64,000 bases of DNA from Tubiluchus corallicola (GCA_030141605.1 JAQGDQ010000042.1:620001-684000); one strand, 5' to 3'. Counted from the stretch's first letter, positions 14,038-27,400 are shown. The notes: generated from the letters alone by a model not told the origin. A program made the numbers and translations.

Positions 14038-14135
14038 GTGACTTTGCAGTGATTGTACCAAAGAAGTGACTGAATATAAATTTTAGTTCTTGATTGGTTC
14101 GTAGACTTGGTGGTTACTAAATTGTTTCTGTCACA

Positions 14136-17100
14136 ATGAATCGTCTTTCTGGATCATCGACGCCAAAATCTCCACCTCCAAATCTCTCGGACTGTATTAG
14201 TAATGTAAGTGCAACAGCCGCATTATTTAATAAATGTTAGTCTACATTTGTGTTTATGAAAACTGAAAAGCTTTTGAAAACTTTTTCAAGTCCAAAATAT
14301 TTAACATGTTTTAGCTATAAGCAGAAGAGTATTGATGGTAAAACTGTATGTGATGTGGGTGTTTGTGTTACGCTATAAATTGTAGTTGTCTCTGAATGGT
14401 GTTCAGATTTTGTGCCACGCTTATGATCTTGCTTCGGCTACTGGGTTCACGGACCGAAGTTTTGGTATAAAATATATATACCAGATCAGTCGGTGAGATT
14501 TACACATCAACCCGAACAGCGTGCACAGAATTAAAAAATTTTCAACATTTTAACTGCAGCAGCTTGAAACTATATTTGTATAGCAAATAGTGCTGTTTTG
14601 TTTGAGTGCAAAATAGATAAAAGGTGCATTTTAACCAATGGCGTGCCTGAATTACTGTTATACCCAACCAGCCGTGGTGTCGGGCGTAATTAACCGATTT
14701 AAATAACAATTAGCCAATCAAAAATAGCTCAAGTTGTTGTAGTGGCTGTTGGAACAACTGTTCAGTTAGAAAACTTGTATCACTTTTATACTACAAAAAT
14801 TATGTATAATAATCTTGCACTTTAGCCATTCAGCAATATAGATTTTTTTTTTATTAGTATTGGACAATTATTTTTATATGATGGCTTTTGAATCAGATTC
14901 ACATTGACTGAGAAAAGTTGAGAAATTTTCCTTGTATTTTAGGTTGACAGCCGTTCAGAGTCAATTGAAAAGAAAATATCCAAATTGGATGCAGAATTAA
15001 AAAAATACAAAGATCAGATGAAAAAGATGAGAGATGGACCTTCAAAAGTAAGGTTATTTTGTAGTAGTGAACAGCCCCGATAATTATTTAAATATGAACA
15101 CCCTGACCTGTATTTTGAACTTATTTTTTGCCGAAAAGACAATGCTTGTTTTTGTAGCTGGTATCAGAACTTTATTTGTTGCAATAATTTATACAAAATG
15201 GTTTTTAACCTAAGCATGATTACTGAGCATGTTTTTTATATTTTGTATGATTGTACAAACATATTTGCTTGCTTGTTGCTGCAACACGAAAAAGGAAGAT
15301 GTTTGTTATTTTGTTTCTCAAAAATTTTCTCTGTTTCTAGAATATGGTAAAGCAGAAAGCTATGCGAGTCTTAAAACAAAAAAGAATGTAAGTTTTGTGA
15401 TTCTCTGCTAAAATAGTTGCTTTCACTAAATGCATATCACCTTTTTCTTCTATTTTGACATGATAATTGTGAACTAACAAGTTATCGTATCTATTAATTT
15501 TGGTGGTGCGGAGTACATATGTATATATGTTTCGAGGCTACAGCTCCAATGACAGCACCATTTCCAGCAAAAGGTTTCGATCTACTATCTTGCCATGGGG
15601 GGTTTATTTTTCAAACCAGGCCCAATGGGATGAACGGGGGGGGGGTTGCAAAAAATGCCAGAAAGGGCTCTCTTTTGGCCGTTCTTTGCAAAACTCATAC
15701 TTCTTATTTCTGGAGAACAGGAATGGGCCACGATAGCCCGTTCAGCGGTGGATGGAGTATGCGTTTGAATTTGCGGGAGGGCCACGGTTCCCTGACTCAA
15801 CTCCTGATTGTTTCCAAAATTTGACTAAACAACCTACAGAAAAAACGTTCTAGCAGTGCCTGTTGAGTCTCTTGGAAGGAGATATATTATGGCTGTTTAG
15901 AAAGAGGAAGAAAACGGCTACATGATGGTGTGGGCTACATTTTAGGAAACCTCCACCGTGAGGAGCTGTGACGAGTTGATTGGAGATTCCATTTTGGACG
16001 ATTTTCGTTTGGAAAACTGCTGAAGCAAAGCCATTGTTCTGACGTCATTCCATTGTACTGTGTTTATAACTTTATATATTTCAGTAAAAGCTGCTGCTGG
16101 CTTTGCATTAGGTAAATAAACGAACACTAGGTAGAATGTTCGTGCATTGTTGATTATAAGTGGATTTATAAGCAAAATTTTTTGCAGGGCATTTGTTCAT
16201 AATCTGTTAATACATATGATGTTTTTTTCTTATTAAATATAAATGGTGATCAGTATGCCTGATTGATATTATTGATATCTTTCTTACAGGTATGAGCAGC
16301 AGCGAGACAATTTAATGCAGCAATCTTTCAATATGGAGCAGGCTAACTTTGCGACACAAACGCTTAAGGACACAAAAACAACGGTAAGGCATTCAGAGGC
16401 ATTCTTACACTTGTGCAAAACCAAAGTGAAAAAACTTTGGTGACAAAATAGATCAAATTGATGACAGTTAAGGTTTAGGTTTTTTCACGCCACTTTTATA
16501 CTATAGTACTGTTTCATACTTGTCAGGCACATGGCATATGCAATTTTCAGTTTTTAAATACTCCATTTTTATTAGGGTAGTTTGTATTTAAACATTTCAG
16601 TTTGTATGCAGTGCTGTTTTTACAGATATTAATAAGATTGAAATAACAAATCTTTTGTAAATATTTGTCAGTGCTGAATTCATTAAACTATAAATTAATT
16701 ATCAAGAGGTTATTTGTGTGTTCTTACTAATTAACTTGCTAAAATGAAATATCCTTGAGAGCTTTATCAAAATTTGCGCCTTAACATGAGGTTTAACTAT
16801 TTTGGTATGATAAATGCAACCACAGCTTCATGTCAGATGATATATGAAGTAGCATAAAACTGACTTTCCCTAAACAAGATATGTGATTCTAAATTTTTTT
16901 AATTACAGTCAGTTCTTGTTATAACGCCCAAATTTTTCACAAAACAAAATGTCTTTATTTGCATAGGCATGTAGGCATTAATGCACCTCGTTCTAATGCT
17001 GAACTCGTTACATCGCCAACTTTTTTGCTGTTCCTAAGTAGGTGATATAAAGAAGTTTTACTGTTTTAGTAATTTGTAGTGAATAATTGATCTTTCTATA

Positions 17101-20100
17101 ATAAAGGTTGATGCAATGAAAATGGGAATGAAAGAAATGAAGAAGGAATACAAAAAAGTTAACATTGATCAAATTGAGGTAAGTAAAATTCAATGCGTAA
17201 CTGTTCATCAAGCAGTCTAAAATGGATAAGCAAAATTGTAACATGGAGGAGTCTAATAAGTAAGCATTGCCTTATGCAAAGACAAGTCTAGATGCTATTC
17301 AAAAATAAGAGAGTAATTTTATAGATTTCTCTTTTGCTGGATTTCATGATTTTTATCAAAGCAAGCAGTATACATTATATACTGTTTCATTAATTTTGTC
17401 ATGCTTTAAACCGTTTCACAGTTGTCTGGTATTTTAAGTAGGTGATACTAACTGTAACTACTTTCTGTTTTGGACAGTAGAACTTGTAAACGTAACAAGT
17501 TACCCTGTAACAAGTCTGTGCACTCTAATAGTACTTGCAGTAATCCTCAGTATAATATACTTGTACAAGCTTGACATTTCAATTTGTATAAGCTAACCAA
17601 GTTATTAAAGTTAAAAATGTTTGAAACAAGATTACTATAGCAATAGATATTCAGCCGTGTTGTAAACATTTCTGTCACTAACAAATAAGTAACAGGAAAT
17701 GTAACGTTCTCTTTTAAAATTGTAAAATATTCAGCACCGTATAGTACTACGGCATTAATCCGGTATTTCATTTACTATAAAGATTGTCATTTTTATTTTA
17801 AGAAATAAACTGTAAGTGTCATTTTACAGTGTGCTGAAAATTTGCCACTTTCAGAATCTGCAAGATGATTTGGAAGACATGTTAGAACAAGCTAATGAAG
17901 TACAAGAGACGCTTGGTCGATCGTATGGAATGCCAGAATTAGATGATGATGAACTTGAAGCTGGTATGTTCTTGCTTGTTAAACTTTTATCACTCTCTAT
18001 CATTATTGTTCTTACATTAATTTATGTATTACCCAATGTCACAAAAATTGTATTCACTTGTTAGAATCAATGGCGCACTATAACATGGAATTTTGTAGCG
18101 TGCATTCACACATCCTTTACATATGCAAATACCTAGTGCTAGTTGTTTACAGGTACTTTACTTTGATTTAGTTATATGCCACCAGTAAGCTCCGCCGCTG
18201 TTGTCTTTCCCAGGCACAAACCTGTCATAATAAGAATCAGCGCTCTCGCACTGCTGATGCATAATAAACAACGTTCATCTTTACAAATTTACTGATAAAA
18301 ATAAAAATTAGTTTGTTAAAATAAATTGATTTTTAGTATAAATAGATCAGTAAAACAGTACATTTTTGTGCCCAAATTGTAAACAAAATGTATTTACTGT
18401 ATAACATATAGAACAAACTGTGGCAAACCACAATGCAAACTGTTATTTACAATCCTCGCTAGCCTCAGCTTATCTACAAAGTTCAGATTACTGGTTAAAG
18501 CAGGTATACATTGTAGAGGTTAGGTACCCTGTGTACTTGACACAGTTTCAAAGGTGGAAAAGAAGCCAGAGCGTAAACAGAAAATAGTTATCTGGTTTAG
18601 TATGTTAGAATGTTGCTGAGTCCTAATTTTGCTATAATTCAAAATTTAAGTCAGGTTGCCGACAGAATTACAACATTGTGTTTATGAAGTAGCAGTATGC
18701 AGTTTCTCCAAGCCGTATTTACAGTCCCTGCATTGTAAACTCTAAAGTCTGTGGACTGCTGACTCAAGTACTATGTATGACTTGCTTATTATTGTCAGAA
18801 ATTAATTCGATTCTCGTCCCACATGTTAAAAGATAATAAAGGCTTTTCAATTTTTACTTGTTTGTCAGATATTATGTTAAGCTGTTTCAACAGAGCACAG
18901 AAAACTGCACACAATTATGCGAGAGCAATATCATGCTTGAATTAACTCCATCCTTTATTATAGCAATATTATGCACTTAAGCCTCTAAGACATTTAGCTT
19001 AGCTGTGGCTAGGTGTTGTTTGCCGCTAAGAGGCTAAATGATTCCTACACTGAGTATAGAGTACTGATGCTCTATGCCACCGCCACTGATTCTAATCACA
19101 TTACTTAAATTCATTGCCGAAAAATCTGTGTAACGGATGTAACACATGTCCATGAATACTCAGATTGCATTTTTCACATGCTTCACCACACTGCATGCCG
19201 AAATCTGCCACTTGAGAACAGGGCTTATTCAATGAGATTTTGTAGCATGACTGAAGCATGGCTCAAGTATCAACGATATCCCTTTAAGATGAGCCACTAA
19301 ACCAGCAAAGGTGTCTCAAGTACGACTGCATGTATTCATATCCTCTCACTACAAAGTAAACAAATGATACCCAGTCCTGAGTGAGCTAGTATCAAAAAAA
19401 GAACCCGACATGCCTGTCCAATCAGCCTTGAATCTCATCACATCTTACGTTGTCATTAAAACTAACTATGTAGCAGAAGAATAAATAATTGTTGTTTAGC
19501 ATAAATATTTGTTTTTTGTGGGAAGATTTTGTGAATTTAGCCATTACATGCACATGGCCTGTTTATTATTAAACATAAAAAGTTAACTTTTGTTTGCAAA
19601 AAATGTTTTTAAACTCAATTTGTCTGTTTAAGCCATAATTTTTTGGTAACATTCCATAGTGTCTTCTATGTTAATAGTGTAATTATTTAGTTTTGTTTCA
19701 ACTTATTATCAAGTTAAATTCTATTTAAAGCTGAACTTTTTATTTTCAGAACTTGACGCTCTTGGAGATGAAATAGCTTTAGATGACGATACATCATTTT
19801 TAGATGATGCTATTTCAGCGCCCAATGCTCCCAGTAAAGAACCAGGAGCAGACAGTATAGCAGTTAGTGAGGTGAGAAAACCCTCAATTTGCACTTGCTT
19901 TTTGTTAAAGGAAAAGGCAAAGGTCATTAACCCGGTCATACAATTTTTAGTACAACTAATTAACAATTAAATGTTCTGAAATTATCATGCAATGTCTCTA
20001 CTTCCTGCTCTAAGATTGACCAAACATACTTGTATTGATTTTTATCTCCCATCCATAGGCGTAGCATAGGTGTGGGACACGGGGTAATCGCTCCGGGCGC

Positions 20101-21729
20101 AAGGGTGAGAGAACGCAAAAGTTTTTTAGAGTTCAATGACTGTTACTTATTAATTACTAATCTGACATTTACAAAATTATTAACAAAAGTTTTCAAACTA
20201 TGACAAAATTGCATAGTCAGAGATCATCATAGCTAATTTAATTACTATGTACAGCCTAAAAAGGCCAATGTTGCTGGTTAATAGTGTGTGTAGAGTGTTG
20301 TGCCTCTTTGCAGATCGATAATTTTGGGAAAAACAGTGGCGTCATTCTCTAAGTGCTGATTTTATTATTGTGAACACCTGTGAATGTTTAAGGACTGTCG
20401 TGTTACACACAACTAATGCATAGAAAAGAGTCACTCTGGTGCAGTACCGCAAATCCAAACTCAGGGCGATTCTTAGAAAAAATTCGATTTCTGTATCTCC
20501 TCATGCCGGGCTCAGGGACATAAGAAACGTGCACAATTTGCAGCTTCACCCACGAAACAAATGATCAGAACATTAAAAAGTTAGGGCTCCAAAAATTTTT
20601 TGGCCAGTGGATGCGATATGCACTTGTTGCACCACCGAAAGTTTTTGTTACCATATGAAGGCAATTCTAAAGTTTTGCAGCTGACTCAGAAATATCACAA
20701 ATTTTCCTATTTAAATCTTTGTATCTAAATTTAGGAACACAAAAATTTATAACTTTTTTATTGAAAATTGTCGTAACAACCTTCTTGTGCACACACAGTT
20801 TTAATCTGTAATAAATACTGCAAGTACTGTACATAATAAAATTGTAGATTTGTGTTCACTGTTCACAGGCTAATTTTTTGGAGTTTAAGTTTCGGCTTGT
20901 TAGAATAACTATTTCGCCGCTTTGTCTTAGTGCACTGGCCAAGTTGCAGAGTTACTGTACTATTGTTAGTGTAAAAATTTGTTATAATGAAATAAAATGG
21001 GATTTGTAAGATCAATCATCTAACTTTATTGTATATTGTTTTTGTATGAGAGAAATGAATAAATTGAAATTTAAATTCAAATGAATGACCATCATTTTAA
21101 AAAAAATTTACTAACTGTTGTGGAGATTGCTGACGTCAAGTAGAAGTGCATGGAACATCACAGAATGTTCCGTCGGGATGACCGCCTTAGCATCTGGATT
21201 GTTCTCGAACATTTGTTCGAGAAGTTTCTCCAGCGCGCTATATAAGGCGAAGCAGGCTGCCGACACGGGATCGCACATCTCACACAGATCTAACACAGAC
21301 TCATACTTGTATACTTACCTTTTCAGATATACTTAAACGTTTTCCAGATTTTCACGTTTAGTATAATCATTTCTTGTTCCTTCATCTTTGTGTTATAGAA
21401 TTCTCGCTGAAATAAAGTAGTTTTATTTGACGGCGTGTTTTCTGGTTTTCGCTACGAGCCTGCCGAGAGAAACAAAACACAACACTAACTACACAGACTT
21501 TTGTACTGTTGAAGCTTTCCAAGAAGTTTACATTTCGCCACACAGTTTAAAAATCCTAACTCTAATTCACTTCACGAACTGATTTCTTGTGTGTGAGGAA
21601 TTGTAAAGTAAGCTTTGCCTTTTCCTTCTGATTCATTGGTACAGTAATGTAATTACCATAATCGAATAATCGCTCTTTTAGGGAGGAGTGCCAGTTGATG
21701 AATTCGGATTACCACAATTGCGTGCATAG
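14136..21729 (+). CDS. CHMP5: CHMP5, copy 2 (ESCRT-III-associated protein)
   Basis: Eight exons: 14136-14204, 14943-15047, 15341-15387, 16290-16383, 17107-17178, 17855-17963, 19750-19871, 21682-21729. Exon lengths and phases are identical to copy 1, giving an intact 221-residue protein. Differences from copy 1 are F5S, K9T and A12S (exon 1) and D119E, A121K and E127Q (exon 5). All other exons match at protein level, with only silent changes in exons 4 and 7. The exon 1 changes alter the N-terminal LFG..KPKAPPP motif, which is strongly conserved in the family and lies in the region linked to membrane contact in ESCRT-III proteins. The exon 5 residues K121 and Q127 match the human protein, so there copy 1 is the derived one. 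The acceptor before exon 5 is AAG here and CAG in copy 1. No stop or frameshift is present, so I treat it as a gene, not a pseudogene. Confidence 0.93.
21111..21489. mobile_element. Solo LTR with 5-bp target duplication
   Basis: The LTR body is 21116-21484 (369 bases). It starts TGTTGTGG and ends CACAACA, so its ends form a short inverted repeat with the TG...CA signature. It is flanked by CTAAC at 21111-21115 and 21485-21489. Inside are a TATA-like CTATATAAGG near 21239 and a polyadenylation-like AATAAAG near 21411, consistent with a plus-strand LTR promoter and end signal. The matching site in unit 1 (about 9664-9680) is uninterrupted with a single CTAAC. The insertion therefore happened after the duplication, or was lost by conversion in the other copy. 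Confidence 0.92.
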
Positions 21730-23040
21730 AGCTCCACTCGTCATTTGACTGTCGTTTTGTTTGTGAGGACTGGCAGTTGACTCCTCTGTGATATAGATGT
21801 ATATTATAAAATGATATATTCTTGTTTATAAAACTTTGAGCTTTGTTAAAAGATCAAACAATTTCCAATTGAAAACTAAAAATGGATTTACATCTTAAAA
21901 AGCATGGGAAAACATGAGCAACTAGCAAGTCACATTTTTGTTATATCTTCTTGGCTAATAAGGCAAGAATATTCTAAAAACAATATAAATTGAACATTTT
22001 GTGTCATTTGATTATTAGAAACCATTACCGGATCTTAGGTTAGAATATTTAACATTAAACTTTTCACAAATTTGTATTAATTTTCATTGTAAAGTAACAA
22101 GTGTTATTAATTGTACAGATAAAATATGTATCACTGAATTTCATTTTTTCAGTTTTAATTCCTATTTTCTAGCAAAATTTTATTTAGGAATACTTGTTGA
22201 TATCATTTATTTATTTAGATGTTTCCTAGATGTAATGTAATGAAATCATTTTTGGATTGTTTATGCATTATTAATCACCATAAATATTTGCAATTTTAAA
22301 GCAGCTTGTCAATATTATGCAAAACAAAAGTTATCCTTCGCTCCATTTGAGGGCATGAAAAGTATTCAAAATATGAATGCCTGAAGTGAATGCATCAGCT
22401 TTACTGATACATATTATGCCACTTTGTCTGTTGTTGTATTGTTGAGATGGACACAGTTGGCAATATCCCATTCCTACCACTGTAAATAATGTGACAGTAA
22501 CTACATTTGCAACATGTTGGCGTTATGATTAGCCCTTTCCTGCCTGTGAGTTTTATATTATCAGAGCTTAGCGTATATGGAAAAATCTTTGACATAGTAT
22601 AGCAAAAGTAATAATTTAGTATTATTGGAACCAACTATTCTTTGGCTTTAATTAACAGTTTATACATTTGAATGTGAAAGAACTATTATAAACTTAATTA
22701 GAGTATAATAAGGTGTGAATTATTTGTTTTTTTGTGAGTTTATTATTTGGTGTTTTACGTATTACATTTTCAAAATTCCACTGTTATAAACAGTTAAATA
22801 AGTTTTTACAGGTCGTGAAATACATAATTCACCAAGTGTAATAATCTTTTGGGATTAGGCTGTACAAAAAGCATTACTGCAAATTAATTGGTAACGAAAT
22901 TTACAGTTTATTACTAGCCAATTTTCGATACACTTGCATGCTGTATTTTGTTGAAGAACTTGTTTCTTATGCCGAAAACAAAATCATCATAAAAATTACT
23001 TGTTTTATGTTAGTGGCTGTTCTGGTCTTCATCTTTTTAA
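21730..23040 (+). other. 3' flank of CHMP5 copy 2
   Basis: AT-rich non-coding sequence shared with unit 1. No gene was seen. One insertion relative to unit 1 (about 22879-22918) has no recognisable identity. Confidence 0.5.
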
Positions 23041-23304
23041 GAAAAACAAGATGGTTTTTCATATAGTATCCAATTTTAATGTATGGTAAAAGTATGCATT
23101 TTAACACCTATAATAATGGCAAAAACAGAAATTGAAATACCGTGATACTGTACAATATTCAGTGTGATATTCAAAAAGTTAAGCCATATTTTAAGTTTAA
23201 AATTCAATGATTTTAAATAAATTCATTCTTGAAAAAATAGTATGTTACCTTTCAATATGGTAAATTGTTTTGAGCTGTAGTTTAAAATTGGGTTCAGTTT
23301 TCAT
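23041..23304. mobile_element. TTAA-flanked MITE, copy 2 (internally deleted)
   Basis: Flanked by TTAA at 23037-23040 and 23305-23308. The ends read GAAAAACAAGATGG on the left and, on the opposite strand, ATGAAAACTGAACCC on the right, an imperfect inverted repeat. Compared with copies 1 and 3, a middle part of about 200 bases is missing (junction near 23205-23225). No ORF. Confidence 0.7.
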
Positions 23305-24499
23305 TTAATCAGATTAAGATTCTTCAGCAAATTGTATGTTTTGATCAATTACTGTGAATACCTGACAACTGCATAAAAAGCATCTTGTTCTGCAAAAGTA
23401 CAAAAATCAAATAAAAATACAGCCAAATAACATTAATTATTTGTAAGTGACATAACTTGTCTGCAGTTGGTTGAGTGATTATAAAGTTGACCGGACAAGA
23501 GACCTAGTTAATTTTACTGATTTACAAATGCAGTTCTTTTTGTTACAGATAATATGAGCAAATGAGCATCATATTGTAGATTAGATTGTATAAAAGCAAA
23601 ATTATACTTCACTACAAAGGCGCACCCAAAAAAATATAAACACTTCGTCTTAAATTTAAGCAGCATGAAATACTGATGAAAAGTAATGCTGACGAATCAA
23701 GAACCAAAAATCTATCTCTGACAGGTTTAATTAGCAAATTAACCTAAATGTACTTTTCATCTCTAAAAGTTTGCATTATGCAGTTTCATATATTATTTCT
23801 CTTGTCAGCACAGGAAGGCTTGAATAGATTAACAATGTACAAAAAATACTATAGCACATTCAAGAATCTCGTTTTTTGCCGTACTTGAACCAAAAAAAAA
23901 ACAAAACAACTACACTGTTGTAGAATCTAACAAAACAATGATTGCAAACTGGAGAAAAGCCAGGAGAATTAATGCAAGAAACTTAATCAATCTTGGTTTC
24001 TACAGAAACAACAAATACTAGAAAATTCAGAAACAACAAATATATGATTACAATCAATCATAAACTAAAGGATAAAATATGGTTGTTCAGACAAAAGTAA
24101 ATCCATTAGGTTGAAAAGGCTAGCAGAAAATACACCAAGCCAACATTATTAGGACCCTTTAATGCCCAGATATACACTGTGTACAGGTTCAGTCAAGGAT
24201 GTGGTGTAATCTAGTTTGCAATGGTAGTGATTTTTTTCAGTTTTTTTTTTTGTTAAACATCATTTGAGTATAGGACTACAGATTCAATTTTATTTCACTT
24301 TTTTGCTGTCTCAGTGCATAAAATTTCCTCCACTAGACAAACAAATTTTAGGTCACAAAGGTAAAAGACTTAAGAATGCTCAAGTTTCTTGCAAACAATA
24401 CTTATACATTAGTATTTTTTCTCGTTTTTGTCTGCCAGTTAAATAAAGCCTAATGTAGAAATAGGCTGTAATCCAAAATGTGACAAACACCAGCCACAT
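23305..24499. other. Convergent intergenic region, CHMP5 copy 2 / SF3A1
   Basis: No coding exon was recognised. The two genes converge here, and the right part should contain the SF3A1 3' untranslated region (minus strand). Confidence 0.5.
24289..24294 (-). terminator. Candidate SF3A1 polyadenylation signal
   Basis: AATAAA on the minus strand, about 205 bases after the SF3A1 stop codon. It is a plausible poly(A) signal, but not the only AT-rich candidate. Confidence 0.45.
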
Positions 24500-27400
24500 T
24501 TACTTCTTCCGGCCTCCTCTCTCTTTCACTTGCAAATGAACACGAGATCCAGGAGCAAAATTGTAAAATGCAAGCGAATTCGAATCTTTGATAAACAGCG
24601 TCTGCAACATAAAAGATTATTTATCTCAAAACAGGTCAGGCAAAAATAGAGAAGATAACTGTAATGCTCTAAAAAGGTGCTTGTTTTTTTAAACAAGAAG
24701 GTGCTATAATAAACTAATGAAGTAACTAATTATATCATTGGTGAAGATGTGCATAAAAGTGTTTTCAATGCAGGGATATTTCAATTAAGCTATATTTTAT
24801 TCACGAATCCAAAAACACAGCACATTTACTATACCTTGTAACACTAATGTAGGCACACGCATTAACAGAGACATCATGCTACTAACGGCTAACTAACTGA
24901 ATAAGAAGGCGCTGAAAAACTGTGTATTGACTAGGGTTTGAACCCACAACTTGTGTATTTATGGTACATGCTTCACCACTTCAGCTACTAATTCAACATG
25001 GTAAAGCCTGGTCTGATATCTCACCCTAGCAAGCCACAATCAGTCAGAGCCACCTATCTGCTACCACTTACACTTGAATATACTCGCAAGTGAGAAATGA
25101 TTTGAACGGTGATGCACATATGCTCACTACACACATACATTACTTGAAAAGTCAAAATGAAAATATACAGCTATAGCAAACTTACATCCATCTGCAGTTT
25201 TTGTTTTCCAGCAGGCATTCCTGTGACTTCGTGTATTTTTGCTTTAATAACAGACACCTGCAAAAACACAATATAAACTGGCTTAACAGTTAACATAACA
25301 ACGATTAACATTGATAATTTGCTTGTATCTTGTTTATACAGTAGACTACACATGACTCGAATTCTTGCGTATCTTGAACAGATCTCGTGGAATGGATTTT
25401 CCCTTTCGTTTTGCCCTTTAACAAACATCTTGCAAGTCGAAATCTGTAACTCGAATTATCATGTAATTCAAATCGAATTCCCGGTGCAATTCTTAACAAT
25501 CTGATTGAAATTACCTTGCCTATTTCGGACAGCCTCTCAAACGATAAATCCTACATGAAAGCGTGCACCACATTATGATTTTAGCTGCTAGTTTCAGCAA
25601 AAAAGTTAGATTTTTTGTATTATATTAGCAGAGTGCTGTACACAACATGGCTTAACGAACGTGGTTTAATGTAGATCACAATATTATTATTCTGTCAACC
25701 CTGCTACTCAGATTACAATAGAGGTGGACCAGCATTCTTTTTCATTATTCATAAACATTGTTGTTTGATATTTTATTAAAGGCTCAGTTTGCTATTTTTA
25801 CAGGCTGTAGTGTTACTAGTGTATTGTCCAACGTTGATGAGTGACTCAATTTCGTTTTCTTATGAACATTGTCTAACTCGTACTTTCGCATAACTTGAAC
25901 AAATTTTCCAGTCCCGAGGTGTTCGAGTTATACATAGTTTACTGTATTTGCTGCAGCATTACACTGCTTTGTGATGCACTGTTACTTTTTGAAGTAGGCT
26001 TTATACATTACTGCAGTACAAGTAAGGCTCTCGCCTCTTAAATGTATAAAGGGGAAAGTGAAATAAACTACAGCAGGCACCACTTAATAGACTCACTTTG
26101 GGATGAGTGTTTTGACTCAATTAATCAAATGAATCTATTAACTGATGGGTGTAGCATTATGAGTCATCACTCATCACCTTAGCATGCATTACAAAGGCTT
26201 TAAATGAATTTTAGAAACAAATTAGTGTCAAAACTCCCATGTCCAATTATTTAAGAATATGTGCAATTATTAAGAATACTAATTCATATAAGGGAATTTT
26301 AGAAAAGAAAAGAAAAAAATCGCACAAAGCTGCTTATTTACACTAAAAATTTCAACAATTCGTGCAAGGTCGATTGCTTCATTTCTTCACGAAGAAGTTG
26401 GTTTATGAAGTTCTCATACTGACAAAAACATTGAAAATCAGGTGTTGTATGCTGCATATGTTGCACTCAAAGCACCTGTTGCTTTACATGCTTGAGCTGC
26501 AGTTGATGACGCCTATGTTTTCCCTGTGAAAATTAGCGGAAGCTTCGAAAGCAAACAGCAGGGCAAGTGATTAAGTTTAACTTCCAGAAACAACGAGGTT
26601 AATTTCAGCAGACGAGTACTAACAGACTCAAAGCAAAACCACTGCACTAGCATATCAGCATGTGATAAATGCACCTGATTACAAACAAAACCAGACTTAA
26701 TATGATTGTTTCTACATACATTGTAGTGCACAGAAGACGAATAAAAATGGCATAAAAATGTTAACAGTAAAAGTTTTTTCATCACACAAAAGTATCTTAT
26801 TTTAAGCACATGAAGCAAAAATGTTGAATCAATTATAAGGAGATGTTTGAGTCAATTGTCGACAATTTTTATATACATTTGAACAGGAGTAGCCTACCAG
26901 ATGTTTTTGAGTCCATGGGGTGACTGATTCTATTAACTGTGAGTCTAACAAATGGCACCTATTGTACAATTAATATTTAGTGTTAATTCAACATATACCT
27001 AACAAGCTGCATTAGTTGTATACTTACATTACCTACATTAAACATCAGTGGTTTACAAATTATAATAGCCACCTTTTTTGATATTTCTTTTACTATGGCT
27101 ACTGCATCATACATAACGGTTTTTACATACTAGCTGCAAAAATCTTGCTTAGAGTATTAAGGTTCCATTATTTCTTACCGTATCAGTGAGTGGCATGCTG
27201 AAGGTAAGCAGTTGTCCATTGAGTTTCCATTCAGGCTTGTCAGGTATGTTAGGAATAGCAACCGAAAATGAAACAGAGCTCTGAAACAAATGTTCAAATT
27301 ATACTAAAATCGAACACAATGCACTGTGAACAATGCATCTACTTATTTTATCATCTAATCCAAGTCGATTAATAAATACGAAATCAGAAGTTTATGTGCA

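Larger units (their letters stand above)
14038..23240 (+). repeat. Segmental tandem duplication, unit 2
   Basis: Direct copy of 2508-11622, with the same gene order, exon sizes and intron sequences. Differences seen by eye: a solo LTR inserted at 21116-21484, an extra ~40 bases near 22879-22918, loss of about 24 bases near 19408, a shortened stretch near 20865, and an internal deletion in its TTAA MITE. The right limit of the duplication is uncertain, because unit 1 is cut off by the BEL/Pao element. Confidence 0.9.

Noticed and set aside
14136-21729. CHMP5 copy 2 as a pseudogene
   Set aside because: All eight exons are intact with correct phases and GT-AG borders, and there is no stop or frameshift. 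Only conservative or local residue changes are present.
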